A stretch of DNA of 64,000 nucleotides, taken from Paenibacillus pabuli. Its GTDB lineage: Bacteria > Bacillota > Bacilli > Paenibacillales > Paenibacillaceae. Shown here in pieces: positions 35,909-44,248 of the stretch. Position numbers and translations under genes: made by a program. The first letter of the stretch is position 1, and every line of letters starts with the position of its first letter. The stretch is taken from NCBI RefSeq assembly GCF_039831995.1, contig NZ_JBDOIO010000003.1, forward strand, positions 682,001 through 746,000, given 5' to 3'. The notes under the pieces are model-generated. The model made no database searches. It saw only the letters and a list, made by a program, of their open reading frames with translations, and was not told the origin of the DNA.

Positions 35909-36829
35909 ATGAAAGAAACAATTTATTTCCTTATATCGATGATTATCTTTGGTGCAGTTGGCGTGTTCGCAAAATATATAGATTTGTCTTCAAGTAAGAT
36001 TGCACTATTTTTAAGCTTAGTTGGTGCCCTGTTCCTTTTAATCATTTTCGTTTCTTCAAAGCAAAAAATGCCGTGGCAACAAGTGAAAAAAAATGCTGTT
36101 GCTTTAATCTTTGCAAGTATGGCCCTCAGTGGAAACTGGATTTTTCTTTTCCAAGCATATAAGGAGACTACCATTGCTAATGCGGCATTAAGTTACTATT
36201 TTGCACCTGTTTTAGTTGTAACACTCTCCCCTCTGGTGTTAAAAGAAAAGATGTCTTACAAAAAGGCAGTATGTATTATCGTTGCTCTGCTCGGGCTTTT
36301 CCTCATTTTGCATAATGGTAGGATGCAGACTAATGGACATCATCTCATCGGTATCGGTTATGGATTAGTGGCTGCCGGTTTCTATACCGGATTGACTCTG
36401 ATTAACAAGTTTATTCGTGGTCTAGATGGATTAGCAAATACGCTCTTGCAGCTGGGACTATCCGTTATTATGTTAATTCCATTTGTATTGATTACAGAGG
36501 GTAGCACTGTTTATTCGGTTGACAGCACCACAGTAATATTGATGCTTGTTTTAGGTATCTTTCATGGTGGTATTGGTTTTTATCTTTTCTTCGCAGGAAT
36601 GAAGGGACTTAATGGCCAGAGCATCGCTGTATTGAGTTACGTTGATCCCTTAACCTCTCTTTTTATTTCAATCTTGATTATTGGTGAGAAGATGACTTTT
36701 CAACAACTTATTGGCGCTGTCTTGCTATTGTGTGCGATTTGGATAGGAGAAGCAGGTAAAAGAAGGAGAAAAACAATTACCAAATTGATTGTGAATGATT
36801 CTGTGAATGACGATGGTGCATTAAACTAA
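35909..36829 (+). CDS. EamA/DMT-family transporter
   Basis: 306 residues with ten predicted membrane helices in two EamA repeats. The first repeat begins ISMIIFGAVGVFAKYIDLSS and ends VVTLSPLVLKEKMSYKKAV. The second is IGYGLVAAGFYTGLTLINKF ... SYVDPLTSLFISILIIGEKM. Family members export amino acids and other metabolites. With ProX and LysR neighbours an amino acid or analogue exporter is plausible. The stop codon lies within the left end of a family B repeat, so the repeat edge defines the C-terminus GALN. Confidence 0.9.
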   Translation: MKETIYFLISMIIFGAVGVFAKYIDLSSSKIALFLSLVGALFLLIIFVSSKQKMPWQQVKKNAVALIFASMALSGNWIFLFQAYKETTIANAALSYYFAPVLVVTLSPLVLKEKMSYKKAVCIIVALLGLFLILHNGRMQTNGHHLIGIGYGLVAAGFYTGLTLINKFIRGLDGLANTLLQLGLSVIMLIPFVLITEGSTVYSVDSTTVILMLVLGIFHGGIGFYLFFAGMKGLNGQSIAVLSYVDPLTSLFISILIIGEKMTFQQLIGAVLLLCAIWIGEAGKRRRKTITKLIVNDSVNDDGALN

Positions 36830-36913
36830 CGGGAAACGATAGCGTAATAAAACAAAGAAAGCAGCAGGTCAAAGTGATCAGCTGCTTTTGTTAAACTAAC
36901 GGGCAGGTTAGTT
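36821..36913. repeat. family B repeat, complete copy
   Basis: TTAAACTAACGGGAAACGAT, hairpin GAAAGCAGCAGGTCA / TGATCAGCTGCTTTTGTT, and TTAAACTAACGGGCAGGTTAG. Its ACTAACGGG left end supplies the stop codon of the EamA gene and its hairpin the likely terminator. Confidence 0.85.
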
Positions 36914-37208
36914 ACATTAATAACTGATACAACAGTAGAAGTGCTTATAGTGGTTAATTAGTTAAATGCTCTTGAGGTTCTTTGATTAAAGCTCTGTTAA
37001 TTTCTTGATTATTCATTCTTTTCTTGTACATATTTTATTTTGTAGAGATCTGAAACTTCTAAACTTTATATTCGTAAAAATAGGAATATCATAATAAAGG
37101 AATAAAACGGCTACCTTTAATCGACGAAGTCCAGCATGCGAGCGTTTTGATTTTCATAGAAAAGAAATGATTTGACATTTTCTATGGGGTAAGTTATCTT
37201 TGCCCATA

Positions 37209-37226
37209 TAGTTAAGCTATTAACTA
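37209..37226. promoter_or_regulatory. MarR operator 1 (TAGTTAA-N4-TTAACTA)
   Basis: A perfect inverted repeat TAGTTAA-GCTA-TTAACTA directly before the MarR start. The same half-sites recur before the NmrA-like gene at 37859-37876. It strongly suggests autoregulation. Confidence 0.7.
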
Positions 37227-37227
37227 A

Positions 37228-37737
37228 ATGGAGATGACAGAACACATGGATAATCTGCAAGAAGAGAACTTACTGCCAATTGATCCTAAACAAGATACGC
37301 TGCAAGAATATTTGCTTAGTCTGCCGCTGCCCAATGAAGCTTTTTTTACGATGGTTGAGGCGACTGCCAATCTGGTGGCCGTGTCGGAGAAATACTGGCA
37401 ATCCCAAGGGCTGAATGGAGCAAGAATTCGCATACTTGTAGAGATTGCAAAAGATGGTGGAACGATGCTGCCTTCAGTCCTTGCCGAAAAAATCGGTGTC
37501 ACCAAGGCCAACATTAGCTTGCTGCTGACTCCGCTGGAGCGTGATGGATACATTGCGAGGGCTGAACATGCCCGAGATGGTCGCAAGACGGTGATTTCCA
37601 TTACCGATGCAGGACGGACATTATTGAGGGAGCATCTACCGGGTAACCGTGAAACTGTGGCTTTACAAATGGGCAAGTTGGATGAACAGGAGCAGCATCA
37701 GTTGATTGTTCTGTTACAGAAGCTGAACAGGTCTTGA
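37228..37737 (+). CDS. MarR-family regulator
   Basis: Up to 169 residues. The ATG at 37228 abuts the operator; ATGs at 37234 and 37246 are alternatives, the latter having GGAG upstream. The winged helix includes ARIRILVEIAKDGGTMLPSVLAEKIGVTKANISLLLTPLERDGYIARAEHARDGRKTVISITDAG, typical MarR with wing DGRKTV. No redox Cys is seen. The identical palindromes before this gene and before the next gene indicate that it represses both. Confidence 0.92.
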   Translation: MEMTEHMDNLQEENLLPIDPKQDTLQEYLLSLPLPNEAFFTMVEATANLVAVSEKYWQSQGLNGARIRILVEIAKDGGTMLPSVLAEKIGVTKANISLLLTPLERDGYIARAEHARDGRKTVISITDAGRTLLREHLPGNRETVALQMGKLDEQEQHQLIVLLQKLNRS

Positions 37738-37858
37738 TCCTTAATACACTTTAAAACGAATCTAAGACCAGTCGATTCTGAGGCAGGATATGTTTGGAAA
37801 GGGATGGGATTGGTTCAGCGAGGAATGTGTTGTAGTCCAGTGAATCACTCTGTTCATT

Positions 37859-37876
37859 TAGTTAATAACTTAACTA
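37859..37876. promoter_or_regulatory. MarR operator 2 (TAGTTAA-N4-TTAACTA)
   Basis: A perfect inverted repeat TAGTTAA-TAAC-TTAACTA 35 bp before the NmrA-like gene, identical in both half-sites to operator 1. The spacer differs, as expected for a protein reading the arms. Confidence 0.7.
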
Positions 37877-37911
37877 CTTGATGCAATTCATTTACAGGAG
37901 GGAAAAGCAGG

Positions 37912-38730
37912 ATGACGATCATGATCACAGGAGCCACAGGACAACTAGGCAATCTGATTATTGCAAATCTGCTAGTCCGGGTCCCCGCTACAGAAATTAT
38001 CGCAGGTGTCCGTAATGGGGGGATGTCCGCAACCTTAAAAGCTTTAAAGGATCAGGGTGGGGAGGTTCGCTGTATTGACTATGATAGGCCGGAAACGCTA
38101 CAGAAAGCCTTTGCCGGTGTGAATAAATTGCTGCTGATTTCCAGCTCACATACCGATGATACAGTCCGGCTAACTCAACATACAAGTGTAATCAATGCGG
38201 CGAAGAACGCTGGAGTTGAACATATCCTTTATACCAGTTTTGCTTTCCCACAGACGAGTCTTAAAGGTTCGAGTAGCGTGCATAGACTTACCGAGCAGGT
38301 CATATTTGATTCGGGGATGAAGTATACGATTTTGCGCAATGGGCTGTATATTGATTTTGTGAATGTCCTTGGACTACAGGAGGCGATACAAAGTGGCGTG
38401 CTAACAACTTCAGCCGGAGATTGGCGGTTTAATGCGGTTACACGCAGTGATCTTGCACGAGCCATTGCGAACGTGCTTGCAGAGAAAGGGCATGAGCAGA
38501 GGATATATGAGTTGGCCGCGCCAAAGACTTGGAACTTTGCTGATCTGGCTGAGGTGCTCACAGCATTGGCGGATAAACCTGTCATGCACATCGAGGATGT
38601 GTCGGTACAGCATTGGATCTATCCTTTTTTAAGCAGTATTGATACCGGATCTACGTCTAAGGACCTTGAGCAATTGATGGGCAAACCAATAACTTCGTTG
38701 GAGGAGAGCATTGCACCTTTTCTGAATTAA
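37912..38730 (+). CDS. NmrA/QorB-like NAD(P)-binding oxidoreductase
   Basis: 272 residues with CAGGAGGG upstream. An atypical short-chain dehydrogenase: MIMITGATGQLGNLIIANLL cofactor loop, IIAGVRNGG, LLLISSSHTDD, VEHILYTSFAFPQ, and YTILRNGLYIDF. The pattern is that of QorB/YtfG quinone reductases, which use NADPH; the typical catalytic Tyr-Lys pair is absent, as in that group. Controlled, by inference, by the adjacent MarR through the shared palindrome. Likely role: detoxifying quinones or related electrophiles. Confidence 0.88.
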   Translation: MTIMITGATGQLGNLIIANLLVRVPATEIIAGVRNGGMSATLKALKDQGGEVRCIDYDRPETLQKAFAGVNKLLLISSSHTDDTVRLTQHTSVINAAKNAGVEHILYTSFAFPQTSLKGSSSVHRLTEQVIFDSGMKYTILRNGLYIDFVNVLGLQEAIQSGVLTTSAGDWRFNAVTRSDLARAIANVLAEKGHEQRIYELAAPKTWNFADLAEVLTALADKPVMHIEDVSVQHWIYPFLSSIDTGSTSKDLEQLMGKPITSLEESIAPFLN

Positions 38731-38975
38731 TCAATTTACATTGGAGTGACGTTAAGCCCGTCGCTTAGCCCGAAGTGGATTGGATCAGTGCCAATGGTTG
38801 TGTAGTCATTAATAATCCTCTTATGGATATGCAGCATTTAATTTTCTATGTGAATGATGAACGATAGCGGGATTACTTCATGCCCGTTTACTTTTCCATT
38901 ATCTCAGCTTCGTCCGAAAAGGTAGGGTAGAATTGAAAGTTTGTAAGCGTTTTTTAAGTTGATGTCTTCACAATC

Positions 38976-39499
38976 ATGTATTTTGGCGTACAAGAGGGCA
39001 GCAAGTTATTCAGCGCGGCTGGACGCAGCGAAATCGGGGGCAACCATATGGATCATAACCATGGTAAGGTGCTCGCGGGCAGTATTACGCTGGATACGAT
39101 TGCGGTGGCTGCGCCAACGACAGATTCGGTAATTACCTTTTATTCGGAAGGTTATGACCAGAAATATGTAATCGATCTCACGGATTTGGCACCGAAGGCG
39201 GGAGACGATGGCACTACGGCTTTGATTCGGGGAGTTCGGAATATAAGGTGGGTGGCTTCCAGGTCTACATCTCTAGTAACGTATTCTCGGCGTCGGGGCT
39301 GAGCTCGTCGGCATCGTTCGAGATGCTGATCTGTACGATTTTGAATCATTTATACAACGAGAGTACGCTGGATGTCGTAACTCTGGCGAAGATTGGTCAA
39401 TACGCGGAGAATCACTATTGGAACAAACCGTCCGGTTTGCTGGATCAGATGGCTTGTGCCTATGGAGGGCTGATTGCAATTGATTTTGAAATTGGGTAA
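38976..39499 (+). pseudogene. galK: galactokinase fragment
   Basis: The first frame (38976 onward) reads FGVQEGSKLFSAAGRSEIGG then NHMDHNHGKVLAGSITLDTI, the galactose-binding signature of GalK (normally RxEIGGNHTDHNxG). Near 39240 the frame shifts to SSNVFSASGLSSSASFEMLI, the ATP-binding GLSSSAS motif, and NHYWNKPSGLLDQMACAYGG. The N-terminus, at least one frame position and the C-terminal half are missing. The fragment ends around AIDFEIG. It is non-functional. Confidence 0.8.
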
Positions 39500-39624
39500 A
39501 CAAGATCCGAGATGGACCTAAAGAAGTATTTTCGCTTGAGGCACTCGACACTTTTTATTAAAACGGGTTTAGACCAAATCAAATTTTGCATCATTATCAA
39601 ACATCTATTCTTCTTCATTTTCTT

Positions 39625-39842
39625 TTATCTCTCAAAGTAATAAGGATCCACAGAAATAGGAGGTAAACTATCCATGCCATCCACTGCTGTAATCATGATC
39701 GATAATACGATAGACAAATCAATTTCATAAGCTGTTTTTAACATTTGGCCGTTCGTATCCTTAAGTACACGAATACGGGGATGGTGTGGGACATGTGGGT
39801 CGATTGCTGTAACGACACCAATCTCACCAGTACTCAGTGTTA
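39625..39842 (-). pseudogene. HD-GYP phosphodiesterase C-terminal remnant
   Basis: The minus-strand frame, with no start, reads LSTGEIGVVTAIDPHVPHHP, RIRVLKDTNGQMLKTAYEID, LSIVLSIMITAVDGMDSLPP, then a stop. This is the tail that follows the HD-GYP catalytic domain in many Paenibacillus proteins (LSTGExGxV...NxxxPxRPxVxV...). The catalytic part is gone; the break lies 25 bp from family A copy 7. Confidence 0.5.
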
Positions 39843-39867
39843 TGGAGATAGCAATGGGATAGGTTGC

Positions 39868-39997
39868 TGTCGAGGGACAGGCGGCTTTTTTGTTTTATCG
39901 GTACAAATTCTTGTCCCGAGCCAAGGACAAGAACTTGTACCGATTCCCGTATTGGACAAGAACATGTTCCTATTACCGATTAGATGAATATCTAAGT
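39868..39997 (+). repeat. family A repeat, copy 7 (internal deletion)
   Basis: TGTCGAGGGACA is fused directly to GGCGGCTTTTTTGTTTTATCGG, so most of the box and the left terminator arm are lost. Then come inverted arms ATCGGTACAAATTCTTGTCC / GGACAAGAACTTGTACCGAT, box GACAAGAACATGTTCC and right end GATTAGATGAATATCTAAG. A family B right end (ACTAACGGGCAGGATAG) follows at 40028-40044. Confidence 0.85.
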
Positions 39998-40246
39998 GCG
40001 GGGTTTTATAACCGTTAATTCATTAAACTAACGGGCAGGATAGCGTGGCGATTAACTCAAAAAGTGGATTATTATAATGATGCTGGGAACTCGCACATTT
40101 AATGCAATTGGAGAAGGGGTGGAAGTACTGATATTATACGATATGGCCCAACACTATTAGTTTGAGATACCAAATGCCCAACCTGAACAATGATTAATTA
40201 GCATGCACAAGTGTAGCGGGATTAAAGTCGAAAAGTGGGGACGACA

Positions 40247-40613
40247 AATTTGGGTGTAAATACAAAGGGAAAAAGAAAGATCGTTCATGGCGGAAGAAGT
40301 TATTATTGGTACGACAAAGAAGATGATGAAGATTACGGACGAATTAAACTTTTTATTGTTACAGATGATAAAAAATTTATCGTCTCTTACGAAGTTGACC
40401 AATCCCAAAAAGAACGAATACCCTTCATCGTAATTATAGGCATAGAGTTTGCCGGGTTAGAAAATGGTGACGTAAAGGATGGGTTAGAGTACAGACGCCT
40501 TTGTGGGATGACGATGTTATAGCGCCAGGTCTGGTAAAAAACATAATTGAATGGGGTCTGATGGATAAAGATAGTCTCATATTCGTGGATTGGGCGGGAA
40601 ATGTAATTCACTG
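40247..40613 (+). pseudogene. conserved-looking small protein split by a frameshift
   Basis: The first frame (to 40522) has KRKIVHGGRSYYWYDKEDDE then YGRIKLFIVTDDKKFIVSYEV and IPFIVIIGIEFAGLENGDVK. A shift near 40478 continues as WVRVQTPLWDDDVIAPGLVK then DKDSLIFVDWAGNVIH and a stop at 40613. Together they give about 120 residues with a sensible ending. I recognise no named family; the size and acidic beta-rich character are reminiscent of immunity-type proteins, but that is speculative. A single shift separates it from an intact gene. Confidence 0.5.
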
Positions 40614-40646
40614 ATTTGAATCCCGTCTTCTTAGTCAACAACATTT

Positions 40647-40738
40647 ATTAAATTAACGGGAAACGATACTAAATAAAACCAATAAAGCAGCTGATTCATG
40701 TGATCGGCTGCTTTTGTTCAACTAACGGACAGTTATGC
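40647..40738. repeat. family B repeat, complete copy
   Basis: ATTAACGGGAAACGATACT, hairpin TAAAGCAGCTGATTCA / TGATCGGCTGCTTTTGTT, and CAACTAACGGACAGTTATG. It follows the frameshifted gene and could terminate it. Confidence 0.8.
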
Positions 40739-40797
40739 GTAACTTCCAGGGAATGTAAACATCTAAATAATGTAAGGAATGAGGAGGCAGACAATTC

Positions 40798-41712
40798 ATG
40801 GGAGGAACGAATGTATGGGATGCGGAGTGGGAGGTTAACGAAGAGCAGGCGCGGACGCTGATCGGCAGACAATTCCCTCAGCTGTCATCGAAGCAAGTAA
40901 AGCGATTGGGCTGGGGCTGGGACAATACGGTTTTTCTCATCGGTGACGAGTACGTGTTCCGGTTTCCAAGAAGAACGATTGCGGTTGGCTCGATTTGCAT
41001 GGAAAGGAAGCTGCTGCCGAAGCTGGAGGCATATATGACCATCCCCTATCCGAAACCGTTGTTTTATGGCGAAGCAAGTGACGAATACCCGGCACCATTT
41101 CTTGGCCATGCCTACGTGCCAGGAGATTTCCCAATCGGTTTGACGGAAGAATGCCGGGCTTTATCGGCAGAGACGTTGGCGAAATTTTTACGGAGATTGC
41201 ATGAGTTTCCGGTGCAGGCGGCGCTGAAGTGCGGAGTTCAGCAAGATCATCGAAACTTGACGGACATAGCATCGCGCAAAGTGAAATTGGAGGGCTTTCT
41301 ATCGAAGGTGGCTGAACACTTGTCGCCGGAGGAGTCCGGTGTGATCGAAGCGTATATTAGCAGGCTGCAAAAGGACCGTGTTGAGGTGGTGAATGCACTG
41401 CTACATGGCGATCTTCATTTCAAAAATATGCTTGTGAATGAGAACGGGATCGTAACCGGCATCATTGATTGGGGCGATCTGAACGTAGGCCATCCGGCTT
41501 GTGATTTGAGCGTTGCTTATAGCTTTTTACCACCTTACGCTCGCGGCGTGTTTTTCGAAACGTACGGAGGAGCGGACGAGGAAACGAAGCTGCTGGCGCG
41601 GCTGATCGCGGTATACATCCCCATACTGATCTTAATGCAAGCGGTCGATGACGGGAATGAAGCGATTGCGGTAGAGGCGAAATCCAACATCATGCGGGCA
41701 CTGTCGGATTAG
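40798..41712 (+). CDS. aminoglycoside/macrolide phosphotransferase-like kinase
   Basis: 304 residues with GGAGGC upstream. An APH-type fold: WGWDNTVFLIGDEYVFRFPRR (ATP loop and Lys/Arg region), YIPYPKPLFYG, the catalytic loop LLHGDLHFKNMLVNENG, and the Mg-binding VTGIIDWGDLNVGHPACDLSVAY. These are the Brenner motifs of aminoglycoside and macrolide kinases. Members include both true resistance enzymes and housekeeping small-molecule kinases; no substrate can be assigned from the sequence. Higher GC than its surroundings. Stands alone. Confidence 0.88.
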   Translation: MGGTNVWDAEWEVNEEQARTLIGRQFPQLSSKQVKRLGWGWDNTVFLIGDEYVFRFPRRTIAVGSICMERKLLPKLEAYMTIPYPKPLFYGEASDEYPAPFLGHAYVPGDFPIGLTEECRALSAETLAKFLRRLHEFPVQAALKCGVQQDHRNLTDIASRKVKLEGFLSKVAEHLSPEESGVIEAYISRLQKDRVEVVNALLHGDLHFKNMLVNENGIVTGIIDWGDLNVGHPACDLSVAYSFLPPYARGVFFETYGGADEETKLLARLIAVYIPILILMQAVDDGNEAIAVEAKSNIMRALSD

Positions 41713-42270
41713 GCTCATTATTTCGTTGCGGCTATGGGGCTAGGCTATCGGCACCATTTTGTCGTTTAAAGGCCGCGATAAGGTACGATCCGCCTTCTCT
41801 GATGCCGCTTCATGTTGAGGAACACGAAATTCAACAGAGTAAGTCATTGCGCTAACGGGAAACGTTAGTTCAACAACAAAGCGTAGTCTATGACTTTATT
41901 TTCTCGTTCAGAGCTGCAGTCGTTTGAAATATTCGGGGTAGTCTAAAACTTATTTCTCAATACCTGAAGCTTATTCAAACTCTGAAATCTCGTCAGATCA
42001 ACAACGGCAGTCTAATACTTTTTTTTCTTTCAACAGTTAACATGATGACAGTTTTTCTCATTGAAGACTCCTCCTGAAGTAAAAAATATGTGCTCCTTCA
42101 TTATCAGTAAAACAAATGCCGTTAAATAGGTATAAAAATTGCCCTTGTATATAACTTGTTAAGTTAGCAGAAGGATTACCTTGGCCCCTGGATTATATTT
42201 TGGAAATCATAAAGAAAAAATGTCTGTCAGTACCTTGCATTATTAAGTAATATATTTTAAGATCGTTATG
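41713..42270. other. gene-free stretch
   Basis: A 560-bp gap. It contains a family B left-end fragment at 41851-41870 (GCTAACGGGAAACGTTAG) and several imperfect AGTCTA-type motifs (at about 41884, 41938, 42010) in T-rich sequence. No coding signal recognised. Confidence 0.4.
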
Positions 42271-42289
42271 TACTCAATAATATTGAGTA
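42271..42289. promoter_or_regulatory. PadR operator
   Basis: TACTCAATA-A-TATTGAGTA is a perfect palindrome 20 bp before the PadR start. PadR-family repressors bind such AT-rich inverted repeats over their own promoters. Autorepression is inferred. Confidence 0.6.
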
Positions 42290-42309
42290 ATTAATCTGGA
42301 GGGAATGCC

Positions 42310-42624
42310 ATGAATGCGGAAATGCTCAAAGGAACGATCGATCTCCTCATTTTGTCTGTATTGGTCAGGCAGGACAATTACGGTTACGAAATCTCCAAGG
42401 CCATTAAAGAACAAACGGAGGGGGCATTCGAAATCCAGGAAGCCACGCTGTATCTTTCTTTGAAGCGTCTGGAAAAGCAAGGAGCGATTTCAGCATATTG
42501 GGGGGATCAAAGTCATGGAGGCCGGCGCAAATATTATTCGGTCACCGAAGATGGCAAGCGATTGTTTGCCAAGTTCATTATGGACTGGAAGACTACAACC
42601 GAGATCGTGAATCGGTTCATTTGA
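42310..42624 (+). CDS. PadR-family regulator
   Basis: 104 residues with GGAGGG upstream. The N-terminal winged helix is typical: MLKGTIDLLILSVLVRQDNYGYEISKAIKEQTEGAFEIQEATLYLSLKRLEKQGAISAYWGDQSHGGRRKYYSVTEDG. It ends after the short dimer helix. Such PadR genes commonly precede a membrane protein with a permease prefix domain, as here, and report on cell-envelope stress or antibiotics. The gene downstream starts 18 bp after its stop. Confidence 0.93.
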   Translation: MNAEMLKGTIDLLILSVLVRQDNYGYEISKAIKEQTEGAFEIQEATLYLSLKRLEKQGAISAYWGDQSHGGRRKYYSVTEDGKRLFAKFIMDWKTTTEIVNRFI

Positions 42625-42642
42625 ACCCGGGAGGTGAGTATA

Positions 42643-43287
42643 ATGATGATTTTTTTACGGAAAGCATTCAGTTTGGGAGAAATAAGGTTCGGGTGGATCT
42701 TGCTGCTCTCGATCGCGATCTGCAGCATTACGTTCTTTTACGACGAGTATTTTAATCCTGAGGACCAATTTTGGTTGGCGTTATCTTATTATGTCTCTTT
42801 CACGTTGGCATTGGTGTGGAGTTTGACGAACTATGTGAGACATATTCAGATGAATAGTCTATACCGCAGGCAAAATGATATCCATACTTACGTTGCCCAG
42901 CTTGCTTTAAATAAAGAGGATAAACTGGAACTCCAGAATTATCTGGAAGATTTCGCAGCGGATCTGGAGCGGCAAGGAAGGCCGAAAGAGGAGGCTGCCA
43001 AAGAGGCCATTAACCAGTTTAAAGTCAAAGAATTCCTGTCGATGTCCAAACATACGCGGCCTTTCGAAATCCACGGGCATCATTATTTGATGGGTTACGC
43101 TTTGCTTGCGTTCGCCGCGGCATGCTTGTTAACCATCATTGATCAGATGACTACCCAAGAAATATTGTTCCTGTATATTATGCAGGTTGTATTGGCCGTT
43201 TACGGCGTATGCTTCATCGCGCTGTTTGTTCTATATAAAACGTTCGATAAATTCCTTTACCAGAAAGTGAAGGAGTATTTTTCTTGA
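42643..43287 (+). CDS. permease-prefix-domain membrane protein
   Basis: 214 residues from the ATG at 42643, with GGGAGGTG upstream. Two membrane helices near the N-terminus (GWILLLSIAICSITFFY; FWLALSYYVSFTLALVW), a cytoplasmic segment of DUF1700/permease-prefix type (YVAQLALNKEDKLELQNYLEDFAADLERQGRPKEEAAKEAINQFK), then two more helices (YALLAFAAACLLTII; LYIMQVVLAVYGVCFIALFVL). The family commonly travels with PadR regulators. Its role is unknown. Confidence 0.8.
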   Translation: MMIFLRKAFSLGEIRFGWILLLSIAICSITFFYDEYFNPEDQFWLALSYYVSFTLALVWSLTNYVRHIQMNSLYRRQNDIHTYVAQLALNKEDKLELQNYLEDFAADLERQGRPKEEAAKEAINQFKVKEFLSMSKHTRPFEIHGHHYLMGYALLAFAAACLLTIIDQMTTQEILFLYIMQVVLAVYGVCFIALFVLYKTFDKFLYQKVKEYFS

Positions 43288-43309
43288 AAAAGCTAAGGGG
43301 TGTGCCAAT

Positions 43310-43921
43310 ATGGAACATTGGATAACCGAAATTATGGATGCGTATGGTTACCTGGGCGTTTTTCTGCTCATCGCATTGGAAAATCTGTTTCCCCCCATTC
43401 CTTCGGAAGTCATTCTTACCTTTGGCGGGTTCATGACCACCAAATCGGGTCTGAGCATATTCGGAGTCATCGCTGCCGCAACCGCCGGCTCGGTCGCAGG
43501 AGCAATCTGCCTCTATGGGGTCGGGAAAATGTTATCTGTAAACAGGCTGGAAACACTCATCTTGAGATATGGAAAATTTCTGCGTTTGAAACCCGAAGAT
43601 ATCCGGAAGTCATATGACTGGTTCGATCGGCATGGATCATGGGCCGTTTTTCTGGGTCGTCTTGTACCTTTGATTCGCAGCCTCATCTCCGTTCCTGCCG
43701 GAAGCACCGGGATGAGTTTTCTGCCTTTCCTTGTCCTGACAACGATTGGTTCATTGATCTGGAATACGGCTCTCGTATATTTGGGTTCGGCAGTCGGAGC
43801 TTCCTGGGAGAAGATCGTGGGTTACATGGACTTGTATTCCAATGCCGTATATGTCCTTCTGGCACTGGGAGCAGCCGTGATTGGTATATTATTTTTGCGC
43901 AAGCGGGTTCTCAAAAGCTAG
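43310..43921 (+). CDS. DedA-family membrane protein
   Basis: 203 residues with AGGGGTG upstream. DedA/SNARE-associated fold: YLGVFLLIALENLFPPIPSEVILTFGGFM (reentrant loop with E and PP), GSVAGAICLYGVGKML, and the signature WFDRHGSWAVFLGRLVPLIRSLISVPAGSTGMSFLPFLVLTTIGSLIWN. These proteins are lipid carriers/flippases for undecaprenyl phosphate or phosphatidylethanolamine and support envelope and pH homeostasis. It is 22 bp after the preceding gene, so PadR, the permease-prefix protein and DedA form one operon with an envelope role. Confidence 0.92.
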   Translation: MEHWITEIMDAYGYLGVFLLIALENLFPPIPSEVILTFGGFMTTKSGLSIFGVIAAATAGSVAGAICLYGVGKMLSVNRLETLILRYGKFLRLKPEDIRKSYDWFDRHGSWAVFLGRLVPLIRSLISVPAGSTGMSFLPFLVLTTIGSLIWNTALVYLGSAVGASWEKIVGYMDLYSNAVYVLLALGAAVIGILFLRKRVLKS

Positions 43922-43979
43922 GACCCAACATACTTCAAACGCTACACCAATCAAAATATAAAGCCATTGAAAGCAAGGC

Positions 43980-44225
43980 ATGAGCAAACTGGACAACTGG
44001 GAATACAACGAGGAAGAGGATACATGGACATGTGCGGCTGGACGCAAGCAATGGTTTCGCTATGAAAGCAGCACAAAAGACATAAAAAAACAATCGGGAT
44101 TCAGACGTTTTCTGATTCGAGGCCTGCGAAAAGTGAGCCTTGAGGTCGGGTGGCTATCGCTCGCCTACAATCTGCTCAAGAAGGCGGTAATAGACCGAAA
44201 GCGAGAAAGGGCGGTGCAGGGATGA
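43980..44225 (+). pseudogene. IS1182-family transposase, internally deleted
   Basis: The 81-codon frame joins LDNWEYNEEEDTWTCAAGRK followed by QWFRYESSTKD, directly to SGFRRFLIRGLRKVSLEVGW and LSLAYNLLKKAVIDRKR. The two parts are normally about 60-80 residues apart in IS1182-family transposases (..CPxGRxLxF... ..NxGFRRFLLRGLEKVxxExxLxxxAxNL). The middle part and everything before the first are missing. The hairpin after the stop may be the old element's end. Confidence 0.7.
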
Positions 44226-44248
44226 CCTCCCTGGCACCGCCCTTTCTT
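44204..44248 (+). terminator. strong hairpin at the IS1182 remnant's end
   Basis: GAAAGGGCGGTGCAGGGA pairs with TCCCTGGCACCGCCCTTTC with one bulged base, followed by TTTC. It overlaps the remnant's stop codon. It may serve as the terminator of the PadR-DedA operon. Confidence 0.6.

Noticed and set aside
40798..41712. A specific antibiotic resistance gene name for the APH-like kinase
   Set aside because: Motifs show only the kinase fold; no feature ties it to a named aminoglycoside or macrolide enzyme.
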